Assembly (NCBI GenBank): GCA_030765055.1
Contig: CM060950.1
Span: 15,912,306 to 15,976,305 of the forward strand
Direction: 5' to 3'
Length of the DNA stretch: 64,000 nt
Origin: Mantis religiosa
Lineage: Eukaryota; Arthropoda; Insecta; Mantodea; Mantidae
Of the stretch, positions 1-9,443 are shown one piece after another; the stretch's first letter is position 1, and each line of letters begins with the position of its first letter. The notes beneath the pieces are model-generated. The model worked only from the letters and a program-made list of their open reading frames with translations, was not told where the DNA came from and made no database searches. A program made the translations under genes and the position numbers.

Positions 1-45
1 GATGGTAGCGTGTCTGCCTCACGTTCAAGAGGTCAAAAAAAGTTA
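1..45 (+). repeat. tRNA-derived SINE (family S1), 5' head fragment
   Basis: The first bases match the tRNA-like head of the SINE seen in full at 44239, 48358, 50171 (minus) and 61098: the segment GATGGTAGCGTGTCTGCCTC followed by the ACGTTCAAGAGGTC stretch. The body downstream of the B box is absent, so this copy is truncated, and the window edge cuts its 5' side. Confidence 0.7.
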
Positions 46-143
46 AAGGACATACATTAAAAAAAAAAATCTGTGAAATATTAATCTTCTACAAAAGTGA
101 ATCGAGAAGATATTGACACATTGCTTCACTCACACTGTTTATT

Positions 144-192
144 CACAGGACATGTTTCAAGAGCTCTTGCTCCTATCATCAGCTGATACTCG
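144..192 (-). ncRNA. Hammerhead ribozyme motif (PLE family A, copy 1)
   Basis: Read on the minus strand: CTGATGA (176-182), one extra T, a hairpin AGGAGC-AAGA-GCTCTT of six pairs (one G.T), then GAAAC-ATGTC (149-158). The core boxes match the hammerhead consensus CUGANGA/GAAA/UH. Stem I is short (CAG with CTG). Stem III is the palindrome ACATGT, which can form only poorly within one molecule but perfectly between two. The element's stop codon TGA is the TGA of TGAAAC. Hammerheads in PLE terminal repeats are known; cleavage here is inferred. Confidence 0.75.
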
Positions 193-785
193 ACTAGTGT
201 AAGTTGTAGTGGTTTCCTCTTTCTCCGGTTTGTCAATAGATGGCGCGATGTACTTGTCAAAGATGTCCGGTGGTGGAGTTTCAAAATTCATGACTCTCTG
301 ACGATTTTTGTTGATGAAGATTTTTTCCCATACGGAAAGGTCTATGGGGTGATTAACATATTTTATTAGAGATGTTTCCAAGTTGATGTCATGTCTAGTA
401 TTCAAAAAATGAAAAGCCACTGCTGATTTTTCTGTTTCACCATTTTAATGTTTCTTAGATGTTATTTAGTACTGATGTTAATATTTCTTTTTGTTTTTCC
501 TATATAAATTTTAGGGCAAGTTTCACATTTGATCTCATAGATTCCTGGTTTTTCTTTGGTAGAGATTGAATTTTTGGGAGGGCCTTTTAACAAATTTCTG
601 ATATTAAACCGATTTTGAGGTGCAAGAGTTATGTTGTGTTTTGAGAAGATTTTTTGGACTTTGTTATAGGCTGATGGGTGGAAGGTGAATTTTTTAAAAA
701 GTTTTTTCTCTTTTTCTCCTGTAGGTTCTAGGGTGGTGGTTTCTTTTATTTTCTTAGCTTTGTTGAGTCTGTTAACTGTTTTGTC
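157..785 (-). pseudogene. PLE linker and GIY-YIG endonuclease (family A), frameshifted
   Basis: This continues the RT. The linker (EKKLFKKFTFHPSA, then ITLAPQNRFNIRNLL) leads to GIYEIKCETCPKIYIGKTKR near 490-550, which holds the GIY and YIG halves of the nuclease motif. The C-terminal part (157-420) reads AFHFLNTRHDINLE, then SVWEKIFINKNRQRVMNFE and ends RVSADDRSKSS. Between about 420 and 480 the frame is broken by stops and shifts; the plus-strand sister at 22.1-22.5 kb reads through the same stretch with EHLRNIKNGETEKSAVAFHF. The nuclease nicks target DNA to prime reverse transcription. The last codons overlap a hammerhead ribozyme motif. Confidence 0.8.
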
Positions 786-787
786 TA

Positions 788-1999
788 CTAAATTTGGTTG
801 AAACTGTTGGATATAGCTACTTTTTTTATGTGTAGGTATTCTTCTTGATAATCTTCTCTGTTTAGTGGAAAGTTGATCATCCGAAAGATTAAACTGTTGA
901 AAATGGCATGTTGGTGTTGTTTTGGGTTGAAACTGTTGTTCTTGATGTAATTATCTGTGTGTGTCGGTTTCCTGTAAATACCAAAGGTGAGTTTGTTGTT
1001 CATTTTTTTGATCTTGATGTCCAAAAAGGGGAGCACACCATCTTCTTCTGTTTCCAATGTAAATTTTATAGCTGGATTTTGTATATTCAAAAGTTTAAGA
1101 CTATCTTGTATGAGCTTTTTAGGTACTATTGCAAAAATGTCGTCAACATAGCGATACCACACTTTGAAATAATTTGGAAAAGTTTTTGTGATATGTGTTT
1201 CAAAAGCACTCATAAATAAATCTGCCAAGAAGGGAGACAATGGGTTGCCCATAGCTAGGCCTGTTTTTTGTTTATAGATCTGTCCATTAAAGCTGAAAAA
1301 ATTTTGATTGATACAAATTTCTGTAAGTTGTGAAAGTTCCTCTATTTCTTCAGATGTTATTTGTAATGATTCCAGCCATTTTTTCAGAAGTGGAATAAGC
1401 TCATTGGTAGGTATACTTGGATATAAGGAAATGACGTCAAAGGAAACTAAAGCATCTGTAGAGTTGATCTTTGTGTCCTTCAGGAGATTTAACAATTCAA
1501 ACGAGTTTTTGATACTTAAATTTTCAAATTTTGTGAAGGATCTGAAGATATGAACCAGCCATTTTGATAGTTGGTAAGTGGGTGCATCAATGTTATTAAT
1601 TATTGGTCTGAGGGTAATTTCAGGTTTATGTATTTTGGGTAAACCATATATGTATGGTGTTTTTGGATTATCTATTTTATTGTTCAATTTATCTCTTTTA
1701 GTCATGATTTTACTGTTTTTAATTGCTAATTCCACAGATTTGCATGCTTTCTTTAATGGATTGTTTTCTAATTTAACAAATTCTTTTCCGTTTAAAAGGT
1801 TGTCCATTTTTTTGCGATAGTCTTCTTCGTCCAGATTTACTATTTTGTTACCCTTGTCTGCTTTTGTGTAGATTACCGGTTTTTCATTTAAATTTTTGAT
1901 TAATTTTTTATATGAATAACTTTTTGAATTTGCATTTTGAATATGATCTAGAGTTTCTATGCACTGTGTTCTGATCGTAGATTTTTTATTATCGGGCAA
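788..1999 (-). CDS. PLE reverse transcriptase (family A)
   Basis: An open frame of 403 codons that covers the core of a Penelope-type reverse transcriptase, which copies element RNA into DNA at a nick. Visible motifs are KADKGNKIV near residue 46, YGLPKIHKP at 118, LVSFDVISLYPSIP at 184, GLAMGNPLSPFLAD at 247, the catalytic YVDD at 284-287, LPFLDIKI near 322 and YRKPTHTDNYI near 342. The first methionine is unlikely to be the native start, because PLE-like sequence continues upstream to about 2180. Downstream the frame continues, with breaks, into the linker and GIY-YIG domain. The RT is intact but the element is not. Confidence 0.88.
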   Translation of the reverse strand: MPDNKKSTIRTQCIETLDHIQNANSKSYSYKKLIKNLNEKPVIYTKADKGNKIVNLDEEDYRKKMDNLLNGKEFVKLENNPLKKACKSVELAIKNSKIMTKRDKLNNKIDNPKTPYIYGLPKIHKPEITLRPIINNIDAPTYQLSKWLVHIFRSFTKFENLSIKNSFELLNLLKDTKINSTDALVSFDVISLYPSIPTNELIPLLKKWLESLQITSEEIEELSQLTEICINQNFFSFNGQIYKQKTGLAMGNPLSPFLADLFMSAFETHITKTFPNYFKVWYRYVDDIFAIVPKKLIQDSLKLLNIQNPAIKFTLETEEDGVLPFLDIKIKKMNNKLTFGIYRKPTHTDNYIKNNSFNPKQHQHAIFNSLIFRMINFPLNREDYQEEYLHIKKVAISNSFNQI

Positions 2000-2209
2000 A
2001 TTATATATCGCTATTTCAATGTCTGCGATATAGTTTTCAATTTTTTTTGTGTAATCTACACATGTTTTTAGGCCTTTGTTTAGAAAATCAATTTCTTAAT
2101 TAATCTTCTATTTAAATTAATTGACTAATTGTTCTATGCTTTTAGTGCATTCTGCAATACTTAGGTTTTTAAGGTATTAAAGCAGATGATGTGGATGCTA
2201 TAGCTACTT

Positions 2210-2590
2210 TAGAGTCAGATAAGAGTACAACTTTTTTCAAATTTGTTTATTTGATATATTAGAGTTTGTAAGCTCTCATAGATTTTTAATTAATAGCTGC
2301 TTTAGAGTCACATCTTTGAACTTTATTAATATGATACAAAAGATTTTGTAAGCACTGAAGGATTTCCAAAAGTTCTCCATCTAGATATGTAGAATTTAAA
2401 CTTAAATTGATGCACAGAAAGAAGAGTGGACATATCGCACCACAGCCAATACCACCATTATTTAGTACGCTGGAACCGTCAGTGTAAACATGACTCCATC
2501 CATTAGCAGGATATCTTAAATTTATTATTCCTTGTGTCATTTTGTTCAGGCTAAATGTAGAATTTTCAGATTTTCTAATTTCTTCAACTA
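2210..2590 (-). pseudogene. LINE ribonuclease H fragment
   Basis: A minus-strand frame reads HVYTDGSSVLNNGGIGCGAI, then LDGELLEILQCLQNLL and a final DSKAAI. These are the first Asp, the Glu helix and the Asp-Ser motif of a retroelement RNase H, as found in R1-like LINEs. The DSKAAI region is repeated in degenerate form at 2210-2280 (minus strand reads SDSKVA), so the 3' part is duplicated. The rest of the LINE is missing; the deleted transposon at 2590 abuts its 5' side. Confidence 0.6.
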
Positions 2591-3755
2591 CTCTCTGTTT
2601 CATATAACATTGCCCTGCTCGACATTTATCACTCCGCGTGCAACTACCTTCCCCCACATCCTAATTGGCTAATGCTTTCGCACCATAGGCGGTACCTTCC
2701 CATCACATTTAAAACTGCAGTAAAAGTCATAATAATTGCCAGGAAGATAGATAAAATACAAATAAGAATATGAAGGCATGCAAAAATAATGAAGTTTATA
2801 ATGAAACTGAGCAAGTTGAAACTGAATGAATGAGCAATGAAACTGAAACAAGTTTGTAATAAAAAGCCTTCGGCCTTTTCCACTGGGACTTTTTAGAACC
2901 ACCACACATACCTTGCAAAAATGCTTGTCTTTCAGTCTTAAAAGTCGTGTCACGCCATACTTGTCGTGTGTCCTTCACTCACCCAAGTCTCGTCAAGGTA
3001 GTATATTTTGCAATTTGTATCACGGTACAATCTGATTGTCCTCAAATAACTTCTTCACCACACAGCAATATCGCCCCTGGAGTGGTAAGTTTTCCTGTCT
3101 CAATTTTATGTCGCGATGTTCCTACGCATCTAACACACATGTAAGTTCAGAGCACAGCTGTTCAACTTCTCTCACTAACAAAGACGGATTCTTCTCTGTG
3201 AGTGCATTAAATACATGCACCACAATTCTTTTTCTGCCACTTTGTAAAGGTTTTCCCTTGGGATGCTTCAGCGAAAAACTGGCCGTAGACTCTGCTATTA
3301 TACACATAAGAAGTACACGATAAGTAAACGATCAATAAAATAAGTTAGCTCTCGCACTCGGCACAGCATACCTTCGAATGGCGATATATGACTAATCCAG
3401 TTCAAAACAAGGTCAGTGATAAGTCATATAAACAAATATGTCATTACTACCGCTAAATCAAGTGCTATCATGCCATGTGCTTGAGAGCAAAGGAACCTCC
3501 TCTTTACTTTGTTTTAGAATTAACATGCATTTCAAATAAATCAACTCTGTTGTGTAATATATTTAATTAAAACAGTTACGAAAATATAAATTTGAAATTC
3601 TCTTCCAACATATAAAGATATATCACCATGATAAATAACAAACTAATTTTTACCGCACAACAGTCTATACTGCAATAGCAGCCAATGAGAGGTGATAAGG
3701 TCATGTGAACATTAAGAGATACGGGGCAAGCTTATGTGAAACAAGGATTAAGTAT
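2590..3755 (-). mobile_element. Internally deleted DD82E-type (IS630-Tc1-mariner) transposon copy
   Basis: Non-coding ends and coding pieces match the complete element at 31078-33168. Left-end sequence such as CTCTGTTTCATATAAC and the CATCACATTTAAAACTGCAG block recur, as does right-end sequence around 3680-3750. Coding remnants are the N-terminus (3122-3307, AESTASFSLKHPKGKPLQSG) and a middle piece around 2880-2990 (DTRQVWRDTTFKTERQAFLQ). The second catalytic Asp and the Glu region are gone. The outermost terminal repeat bases are eroded, so it could not move by itself. Confidence 0.8.
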
Positions 3756-3759
3756 ATCT

Positions 3760-3955
3760 AGATAGTGTTGTAAAGGGTTGATCCTAAAGTGTAAGTTCTC
3801 TTTTAAGTAAGAAAATTTTAATTTTTGTTTCATATTTTCACCTTAACAAGAAAGCTTTGCTGAGTTTTTAAGTTTACCTACAATTTTCTTTTTTACAAGT
3901 CATTATAAGGTAGCCTCATTCATTTTTTCGTATTGTATGGTGACTGCTCTTTCAA
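3760..3955. other. No recognised feature
   Basis: AT-rich sequence between the deleted transposon and the LINE fragment. I see no coding or repeat signature. Confidence 0.4.
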
Positions 3956-3959
3956 TGTT

Positions 3960-4355
3960 AAGATCAAATCTTGTATTATTTGCCTAAATTTTTAGAGCAA
4001 ATACTCGGGTGGTTATGACAGATCCAGTTATTAGGTGAATATAGTTCTTGGAGAATATTAAGTTTTTCTATATTTGCAGTCATTAATATCTCTTCAGAAT
4101 ATTTAAATGTTGGTATAATATACATCTTGTAAAAGGCGTTCACATTTGAGTAGTGCTGCCCCATTGCTTGTTTGACAATCCCTTTAATAGTGGTAATTTT
4201 GTCAATTTTGTTTTTTGCATACATTATCAATGTTTATTTTCCACGTAAATTTTTTATCAAAAACAATATCCAAAACTTTGTTTCCATATGTTTCGGCAAG
4301 TGTTCTTGCTGCTGGTTCAAGGAAAATATTTAATGGTTTCTTCCTCTGTGTAAAT
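3960..4355 (-). pseudogene. LINE reverse transcriptase, C-terminal part (3' half of a split LINE)
   Basis: Minus-strand frames read NYVLFTQRKK, then LDIVFDKKFTWK (the RT thumb motif), KIDKITTIKGIVKQAMGQHY and FYKMYIIPTFKYSEEILM. This order matches jockey/CR1-like LINE RTs after the YADD box. Its 5' partner is at 4960-6175; the two halves are separated by the PLE-derived element at 4368-4949. Frameshifts are present throughout, so this is a dead copy. Confidence 0.6.
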
Positions 4356-4479
4356 AGTACATAATTCTTTATTATATTATAGATGAGTCGTAGTTATTAC
4401 ACATCAGCTTCACTTACATACCTATATTGAGGACATGTTTTGCAAACCATCGTTCGCATCATTGACTCTAATGTGTCGT

Positions 4480-4800
4480 CTCTTTGGACCTGGTAAGAAA
4501 AATTCAAAACTTAAACCAAAACCTCAAGGCCCTTTAGTAACCTTTGATGTCCGCTCCCTCTTCCCTAGCATCCCAATAGACAAACTTTTGATTCAACTAA
4601 AGAAATGGCTAACTTCAATTAACCTAGATGCCAGTACAATAGAAGAATATTTGGCAATGACTGAAATATAATATAAACATCAAAATTAATTTGTATTCGA
4701 TGGAAAGTATTACAAACAAATTTCAGGACTGGCTATGGGTAGCCCACTATCACCATTTGTGGCCAATGTATACGTGAGCTTTTTCGAAACATATCTATTT
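4480..4800 (+). pseudogene. PLE reverse transcriptase fragment (family F)
   Basis: The plus strand reads GPLVTFDVRSLFPSIPIDKL, then LKKWLTSINLDASTIEEYLA and, after a stop, FVFDGKYYKQISGLAMGSPL followed by SPFVANVY. These are PLE motifs A and B. The YVDD box is absent because the sequence runs straight into the inverted terminal repeat at about 4800. Only an internal slice of the RT was retained by this short element. Confidence 0.7.
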
Positions 4801-4809
4801 TTTTAAGAG

Positions 4810-4866
4810 TCACATTAGAGCTGATGATACGAACGATGGTTCACAAAACATGTCCTCAATATAGTG
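4810..4866 (+). ncRNA. Degenerate hammerhead motif (family F, right arm)
   Basis: The plus strand reads GAG-CTGATGA, then a hairpin around GAAC-GATG-GTTC, then AAAACATGTC-CTC. Stem I is GAG/CTC and stem III is the palindrome ACATGT. The second core box is AAAAC instead of GAAAC, which should abolish cleavage, possibly by CpG decay of CGAAAC. The inverted arm at 4432-4480 has a better stem II (TGCGAAC/GTTTGCA) but a damaged CTGATGA box. Confidence 0.5.
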
Positions 4867-4959
4867 AAGCTGATATGTAATAAATATGACTCATCTATAA
4901 TTTAATAATTGTTTTGCTTGACTGTGGTGTTCCAATATAATTAAATTTCAATAGATAAT

Positions 4960-6175
4960 CCCTTTTTTAGATATTAATTTTTATTAAATTATTGGATGTC
5001 CAATTTTTTAATGTTATCAAGGACTGCTATGCTATATTAATTAAGTGTACACTTTGATATTTCGGTTTCGAGTTCCATAACATTACAGCTGCAAACACTA
5101 AAACTTTTAACTGCATTTCTTGTAATCGACATGAAAGGGTGTTGTACTAAGCATACTACCTGAGGTACGCCATGGTGTGTTTGTTGATCTTTAGGTAGTT
5201 TATTATATTTGGCAGCAATTAAGTGTTGAATAATGAATTCACTGATCCAATGTAACACTCTGTCTATGATTCTAACATTTTAAGCTTGTGATGTAGTTCG
5301 TACCTCCAAATGTGATGGATCATATGCTCCCTCAAAGTCAATTAGCATTTCTACAGTGTCCTTTTTTCTATTCAGTACATCTTAAATGGCTTCATTAAGA
5401 GTTAAAATCTGTTCATTTGGTGAATGGTGTTTTCTAAATCCGCTTTGCTTAGTTGAAATTCAGTTATGCTTTGCTAGAACACGATTTAATTTATTGTAAA
5501 TAATTTTTTCTATGGTTTTTGCAAATATGCCCTTAAGTGCATATAGCATCCAATAGCACATTGGATCTTAGCTTTAAAAATTATCTGCTGCTTTGTTTGA
5601 TATAAAAATAGGTATCATTATTGTTTTCTTCCATATATTTCTTACTTCGTATTCCATGAAAATTTATAGAGGTCTAGGAGTCTTAATTTTGCTTGTTATC
5701 CCCACGTGTTTGACGAACTCTGCATACTTATTATTAGTTCCTGGAGATTTTTGAAATCTTAAGTCATTAATTACTTTCTTCCATTCTTCAATATTGAATT
5801 TCTAATTAAATATATTATCTTTTTAAGTTTAATTGTTTATTTTATGTATTGTTTAGTGCTTTTCTGCAATTTTTTTGTTCCCTTATAGTATTAGCAAATA
5901 TTTTAATTGTATTAGTGTAGTATTTATGAAATTTATTAGCTATTTCACTGCAGTTTGTAATTGTTTTATTATTGTTATAAATGATAGGTATTTTTAAATG
6001 TCTTCTTTGAGTGTATGCTATGTATCAATCTGAATGCTTTTGTGCACGTTTTCTACAGCAATTTCTGTATAAAATGAGGAAGTGTTCTCTTTTAATGATG
6101 TAAAATCCTTTTTTGATTTGAGCACTCCATTTTCTCCAATTTTGCACTTCTGTCAGATATTTAGTCTTTTCTGCT
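4960..6175 (-). pseudogene. LINE reverse transcriptase, N-terminal and middle part (5' half of split LINE)
   Basis: The minus strand, with frameshifts, reads KSPGTNNKYAEFVKH, then KGIFAKTIEKIIYNKLNRVL, QSGFRKHHSPNEQILTLNEA, TVEMLIDFEGAYD and THHGVPQ. This is the usual order of a jockey/CR1-like RT (fingers, the FRxxHS motif, the first catalytic Asp, GVPQG). The catalytic box is decayed near 5035 (reading Y-IAVLDNI). The frame then meets the PLE-derived insertion at 4949 and resumes at 4355. Confidence 0.6.
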
Positions 6176-6184
6176 GAGGACCTA

Positions 6185-6375
6185 GTAATGAACTTTGAAA
6201 TGTCACCAGTCTATAATTTGATAAAGAAGTTCATAATTCCACCTCCAGAGGTAAGACAGCAGACAACAACAGGTGATAATCAGACATTCGATTTTAAAAA
6301 TGGAAGCAACAGCTTTTGAAACTAGTCCCTCAACAGAATATAAGAGAATGCGAGCAGAGTGTTAAAAAGTGACTA
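6185..6375 (+). repeat. PLE family C, 3'-end fragment
   Basis: Matches the 3' ends of the family C copies at 25985-27300 (minus) and 29912-30180 (plus): AAGAAGTTCATAATTCCACC, the CAGACAACAACA stretch and GAAACTAGTC (6318-6327). It is a solitary 3' fragment in plus orientation; the minus-strand copy at 6842 faces it tail to tail across a putative exon. Confidence 0.65.
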
Positions 6376-6616
6376 AATAGTTTTTTCAGCATTCTCTTTG
6401 AACAGTTTTATAACCAAGTACTTAAATGGTAACATTTTTTCTTAGACAATTTTCTAAGTAATATCCTTAAATGCTACCTGTGCTTAGTTCCAGCTTAAAA
6501 TTTAATGTAGTCCATAATTATGGGGTATTTAAATTTTATTGTGTACCAAAAATGGTCCTGGGTTTAGAGAAAACAGCTGATAGGGACACTTTTAGCATAG
6601 CCTATTGTTGACTTAC

Positions 6617-6797
6617 ACTCAGGAGGTGAGGCTGAATACTGATATGCCTGTGGGGGTGCTTTAGGCAGTGCCTGTCATTTTGCTGGTAATATTACTTGCA
6701 ACTCTCTCTCTGTTGTTGTTGGTGATGGAGGTTCTTCTCTTAGAATAATTTCAGCCCATGTGTGCTGGTTAGAGGAAGAGGATGGATATAAGGTCGC
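6617..6797 (-). pseudogene. Candidate host exon with an in-frame TGA
   Basis: On the minus strand a pyrimidine-rich acceptor (CTTCTCTTCTCAG) precedes a frame reading ATLYPSSSSNQHTWAEIILR, then EEPPSPTTTEREL and LPAK, a TGA, and in the same frame QALPKAPPQAYQYSASPPE, ending at a donor GTAAGT. The proline-rich composition and both splice signals suggest a genuine exon of 181 bp. The TGA would truncate it; it could come from CGA by CpG decay, be a sequencing error, or show that the exon is dead. It lies between repeat fragments. The product is unknown. Confidence 0.35.
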
Positions 6798-6841
6798 CTG
6801 AGAAGAGAAGGTAAACAATAATTTGTAAAAGTGGTTAATTA

Positions 6842-7810
6842 CTCTCAAAAAATATTTGTAGTTGGTTTATTGATACTCGTCATTTACTTTTTTATATTAG
6901 ACTAGTTACAAAGGCATTCGCCTCTATTTTCAATATCCTTGAAAATGGCATCTGTTGATGTCTGCTCTCTCTCTGGTGGTGGAACAATGAACTTTTTGTC
7001 AAATTATCTACTGATGAGATTTTAAATTTCATTACACGATCTTTATTTTTCTTTATGAATATGTTCTCCTATGTTGTCAATTTATTTTGGTTTATCACTC
7101 CTTTTAATATTTTGAATTTGGATCAATGTCATGATTTTCATTCCAAAAGTGAAATGCTACTGCTGACTTATCTTCTTGTTTCAGTCTGATGTTTCTAAAG
7201 CGCTCTTTGACTCTAGTTTTTAGATTTAGTTTCACCTATGTAGTATTTTTCACAATTCTTACAACTTATCTGATATATTCCGGATCTGTTAACTGATAGG
7301 ATTTCATCTTTTGTTTTTGAATTTAGTAATTTCAAAACTGAGTGTCTATTAGTAGGTGCCAGGGTGATATTTTGTACCTTGAAGATCTTTTTAGATTTAT
7401 TAAATGTTGTGGGTGATATGTGAATGAACTGAATATGCTGTTGCTTTCTTCTTCTTTTGTAAATATGGTTGCTTCCTTACTCATTTTCTTTAGTTTAGCT
7501 TTTCTAATTTTCTTCAACACCAAAGTTTTGTTGTATCCATTTTCTTCTGCTATGTGTAGTATTGCTTTTTTTCTTCTTTTTCCATGGTTATGTTGACTAG
7601 TCTGTTTGTAAGGCTGTTTATTATTGCATGTTTATGTGTAATTGGGTTGTGACTATTACTTTTTATGTAATTTTCTGAATGTGTTGGTTTCCTGTAAATT
7701 CCAAATTTTATTTTAGTGTCGTTCCTGATGATATTTAGATCCAAGAAAGAGAGTTGTCCATTGATTTCCTTTTCTATTGTGAATTTTATAGTCCTTTCTT
7801 GCAGGTTAAT
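6842..7810 (-). mobile_element. Penelope-like element, family C, copy 1 (5'-truncated)
   Basis: The 3' end begins at about 6842 with TTGTAGTTGGTTTATTGATA, also present at 25990. Reading inward are the GIY-YIG remains (7100-7300), a linker and the C-terminal end of the RT (7550-7790). Upstream of about 7810 the similarity to the copy at 25985-27300 stops, so it is truncated before the YVDD box. The ribozyme-side motif is mutated (GTAAC for GAAAC). Confidence 0.75.
7330..7790 (-). pseudogene. PLE RT C-terminus and linker (family C)
   Basis: Two open pieces. The first (7550-7744) reads FGIYRKPTHSENYIKS and KHAIINSLTNRLVNI, the conserved region just after the PLE catalytic core. The second (7332-7523) reads LKKIRKAKLKKMSKEATIFT and ends KISPWHLLIDTQF, the linker before GIY-YIG. 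A frameshift separates them. The GIY-YIG region downstream is broken by stops. Confidence 0.7.
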
Positions 7811-8665
7811 TATTTTGCTGTGTGGGCATGAACACGCTTACAATGCTGTGTATTACATTCATTTTAATGTTGCTAGATTTGCTTTTGCTAAAAGAACTTG
7901 CAACTGAAACAGCTGAAATTCATCAAATTACTTAATACTTTTAAATTTGATAAAATCTGTTACACTGAAGGCATCTTTACCTTAGAATCTAAAGGTGTGT
8001 GAGTTTCTAATGTCACGTGACCAAATTGTATCGTGAATGTTCTTTCCAAATATAACAATTATATGCTATTGAAAGAGATATTATTTAAGAAACTCATGAA
8101 GATGTTTGTGAAATATACTACTGAAATAAAAATAAAAATGTGTAGATGAAACATTTCATTTTTTCTCTTCACAAACGTTCCTGACTTAAGTCACTGCCTA
8201 CATCTTCATCCTGCAATCACCAAGTTCACGTGGTTCCCCTCACTTGAGAAATGGCTGAAGCACTACTTCATGCACGGTTTCCAGGAATTGAGGAATTACC
8301 ATATAACATACCATTAATACAAACAATCCAAAACATATTATTTATTTATTTATTTATTAAATGTGAACACTAAGGTTTCCTCCATTAAAAAGTTCACTAC
8401 AAAGTCACAATATGAACAAAGTGTCAAAAACAACACAAAATTACAGAACACATGATAACAAAACAAAAACAAACACAAACAAGTTGGTAACACTAGTTCA
8501 CATGTACAATAAGTCAATCATTCTACAATTGGTAATAAATAATTCTACAAATAATAATAAATAAAGCAAAGTTTCTGATTTTCATACTAAATATATTAAT
8601 GTTTAAGGGATGTAATTTATTGTTTTTTTCGAAATGCGAATTACTAAAGCATTCCCTTTCAATTT
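7811..8665. other. No gene recognised; simple TTTA repeat at 8338-8356
   Basis: An ATTT/TTTA run at 8338 is followed by an A-rich stretch (8357-8570), resembling an A-rich LINE 3' end but without diagnostic coding sequence. A short TA run lies at 8672-8690. I see nothing else. Confidence 0.3.
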
Positions 8666-8689
8666 TAAAGTGTGGTATATATATATATA

Positions 8690-9344
8690 TATGTTAATGA
8701 TATTTTTGCTATTGTTACTCATAAACTCATAAACAATGCTTTAAAATTACTAAATTTGCAAGATAAAGCTATAAAATTTACATTAGAGACTGAAATTAAT
8801 GGATTTCTTCCTTTTCTGGATCTAAAGATAATAAGAAATAATAAATTACACTTTTGTATTTATAGGAAGCCCACTCATATTGATACTTACATAAAATATA
8901 AATGTTTTGACCCTTTTTCACATAAAGTTGCTGTTTTCAATAGTTTGATTTATAGATTAATAAATACACTCCTGAATAAAGATGAATTTAATAAAGAATG
9001 CAAACATATAATTAATACTGCTTTAATTAATTGTTTTGATAAAGACCAGAACAAAAGAACATTTTCATAACATTAAGTATAAACTCACAGATCATTTTTG
9101 TTCATTTAACCATGAAATAAATACAGAAGTTAAATTATTAAAACAATCAAATGATCCGATAGATTTACTGGTCTGGGAAAAAATATTTATTTTAAAAAAC
9201 AAACATTGCGTAATGAATTTTGAAATACCGGCAGTCGATTCTGTTTTTAATTTTGCTTTATTTTCAGATTTTGGTAGTACTAACAAGAACATATTAACAT
9301 TTAGCATTTGTAACAATGATGACAGTTTTGTTTGTTCCGGCTGA
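8690..9344 (+). pseudogene. PLE RT C-terminus joined to endonuclease C-terminus (family D)
   Basis: The first frame (to 9070) reads VNDIFAIVTHKLI, LPFLDLKIIRNNKLHF and YRKPTHIDTYIK, the RT from the catalytic box onwards (VNDI for VDDI, so one catalytic Asp is lost). A second overlapping frame (9036-9344) reads RTKEHFHNIKYKLTDHF, LVWEKIFILKNKHCVMNFEI and ends DSFVCSG-stop. The linker and GIY-YIG residues between them are deleted. The stop codon TGA lies inside the ribozyme box CTGAGGA. Confidence 0.75.
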
Positions 9345-9388
9345 GGATGTAGAAAAATTTCCATGAAATCACGATCCCGAACAATTTA
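9334..9388 (+). ncRNA. Hammerhead ribozyme motif (PLE family D, copy 1)
   Basis: The plus strand reads TTCCGG-CTGAGGA-T, a weak stem II (decayed hairpin around AGAAAAATTTCC), then GAAATCACGATC and CCGAAC. Stem I is GTTC(C)GG with CCGAAC, one base bulged. Stem III (ATC/GAT) is close to the palindrome ATCGCGAT seen at 25.5 kb. The copy at 25.5 kb has the well-formed stem II, so this one is probably weakened. Confidence 0.55.
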
Positions 9389-9443
9389 TAAGAAAAGTGT
9401 CATCATTTTTTATAGGATAAGTGAAATTTTATGTTACAAATTG

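Larger units (their letters stand above)
93..2180 (-). mobile_element. Penelope-like element, family A, copy 1
   Basis: A minus-strand retroelement with a reverse transcriptase followed by a GIY-YIG endonuclease, the domain order that defines Penelope-like elements (PLEs). The 3' end is at about 93; its terminal 90 bases, including the stretch starting AAAAGTGAATCGAGAAGATA, recur at the outer ends of the two family A fragments at 21.8-22.6 kb. Reading upstream of the RT, the N-terminal segment LNKGLK, typical of PLE N-termini, is visible near 2060-2090, so most of the element is present. Short frameshifts and stops around 420-480 break the endonuclease, so this copy is probably dead. Confidence 0.85.
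4368..4949. mobile_element. Short PLE-derived element, family F, with inverted termini and hammerhead motifs
   Basis: About 90 bp at the left end (from ATAGATGAGTCG at 4379) recur inverted at the right end (CGACTCATCTAT equivalent near 4905). Outside the right arm is a tail containing GTGGTGTTCCAATA, also present (inverted) at the end of the 14674 element. Between the arms lies a fragment of PLE reverse transcriptase. It sits inside a LINE, whose reading resumes on the other side. The flanks ATTATCTATT and ATTATGTACT (minus orientation) resemble a decayed target duplication of about 11 bp. Confidence 0.65.
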
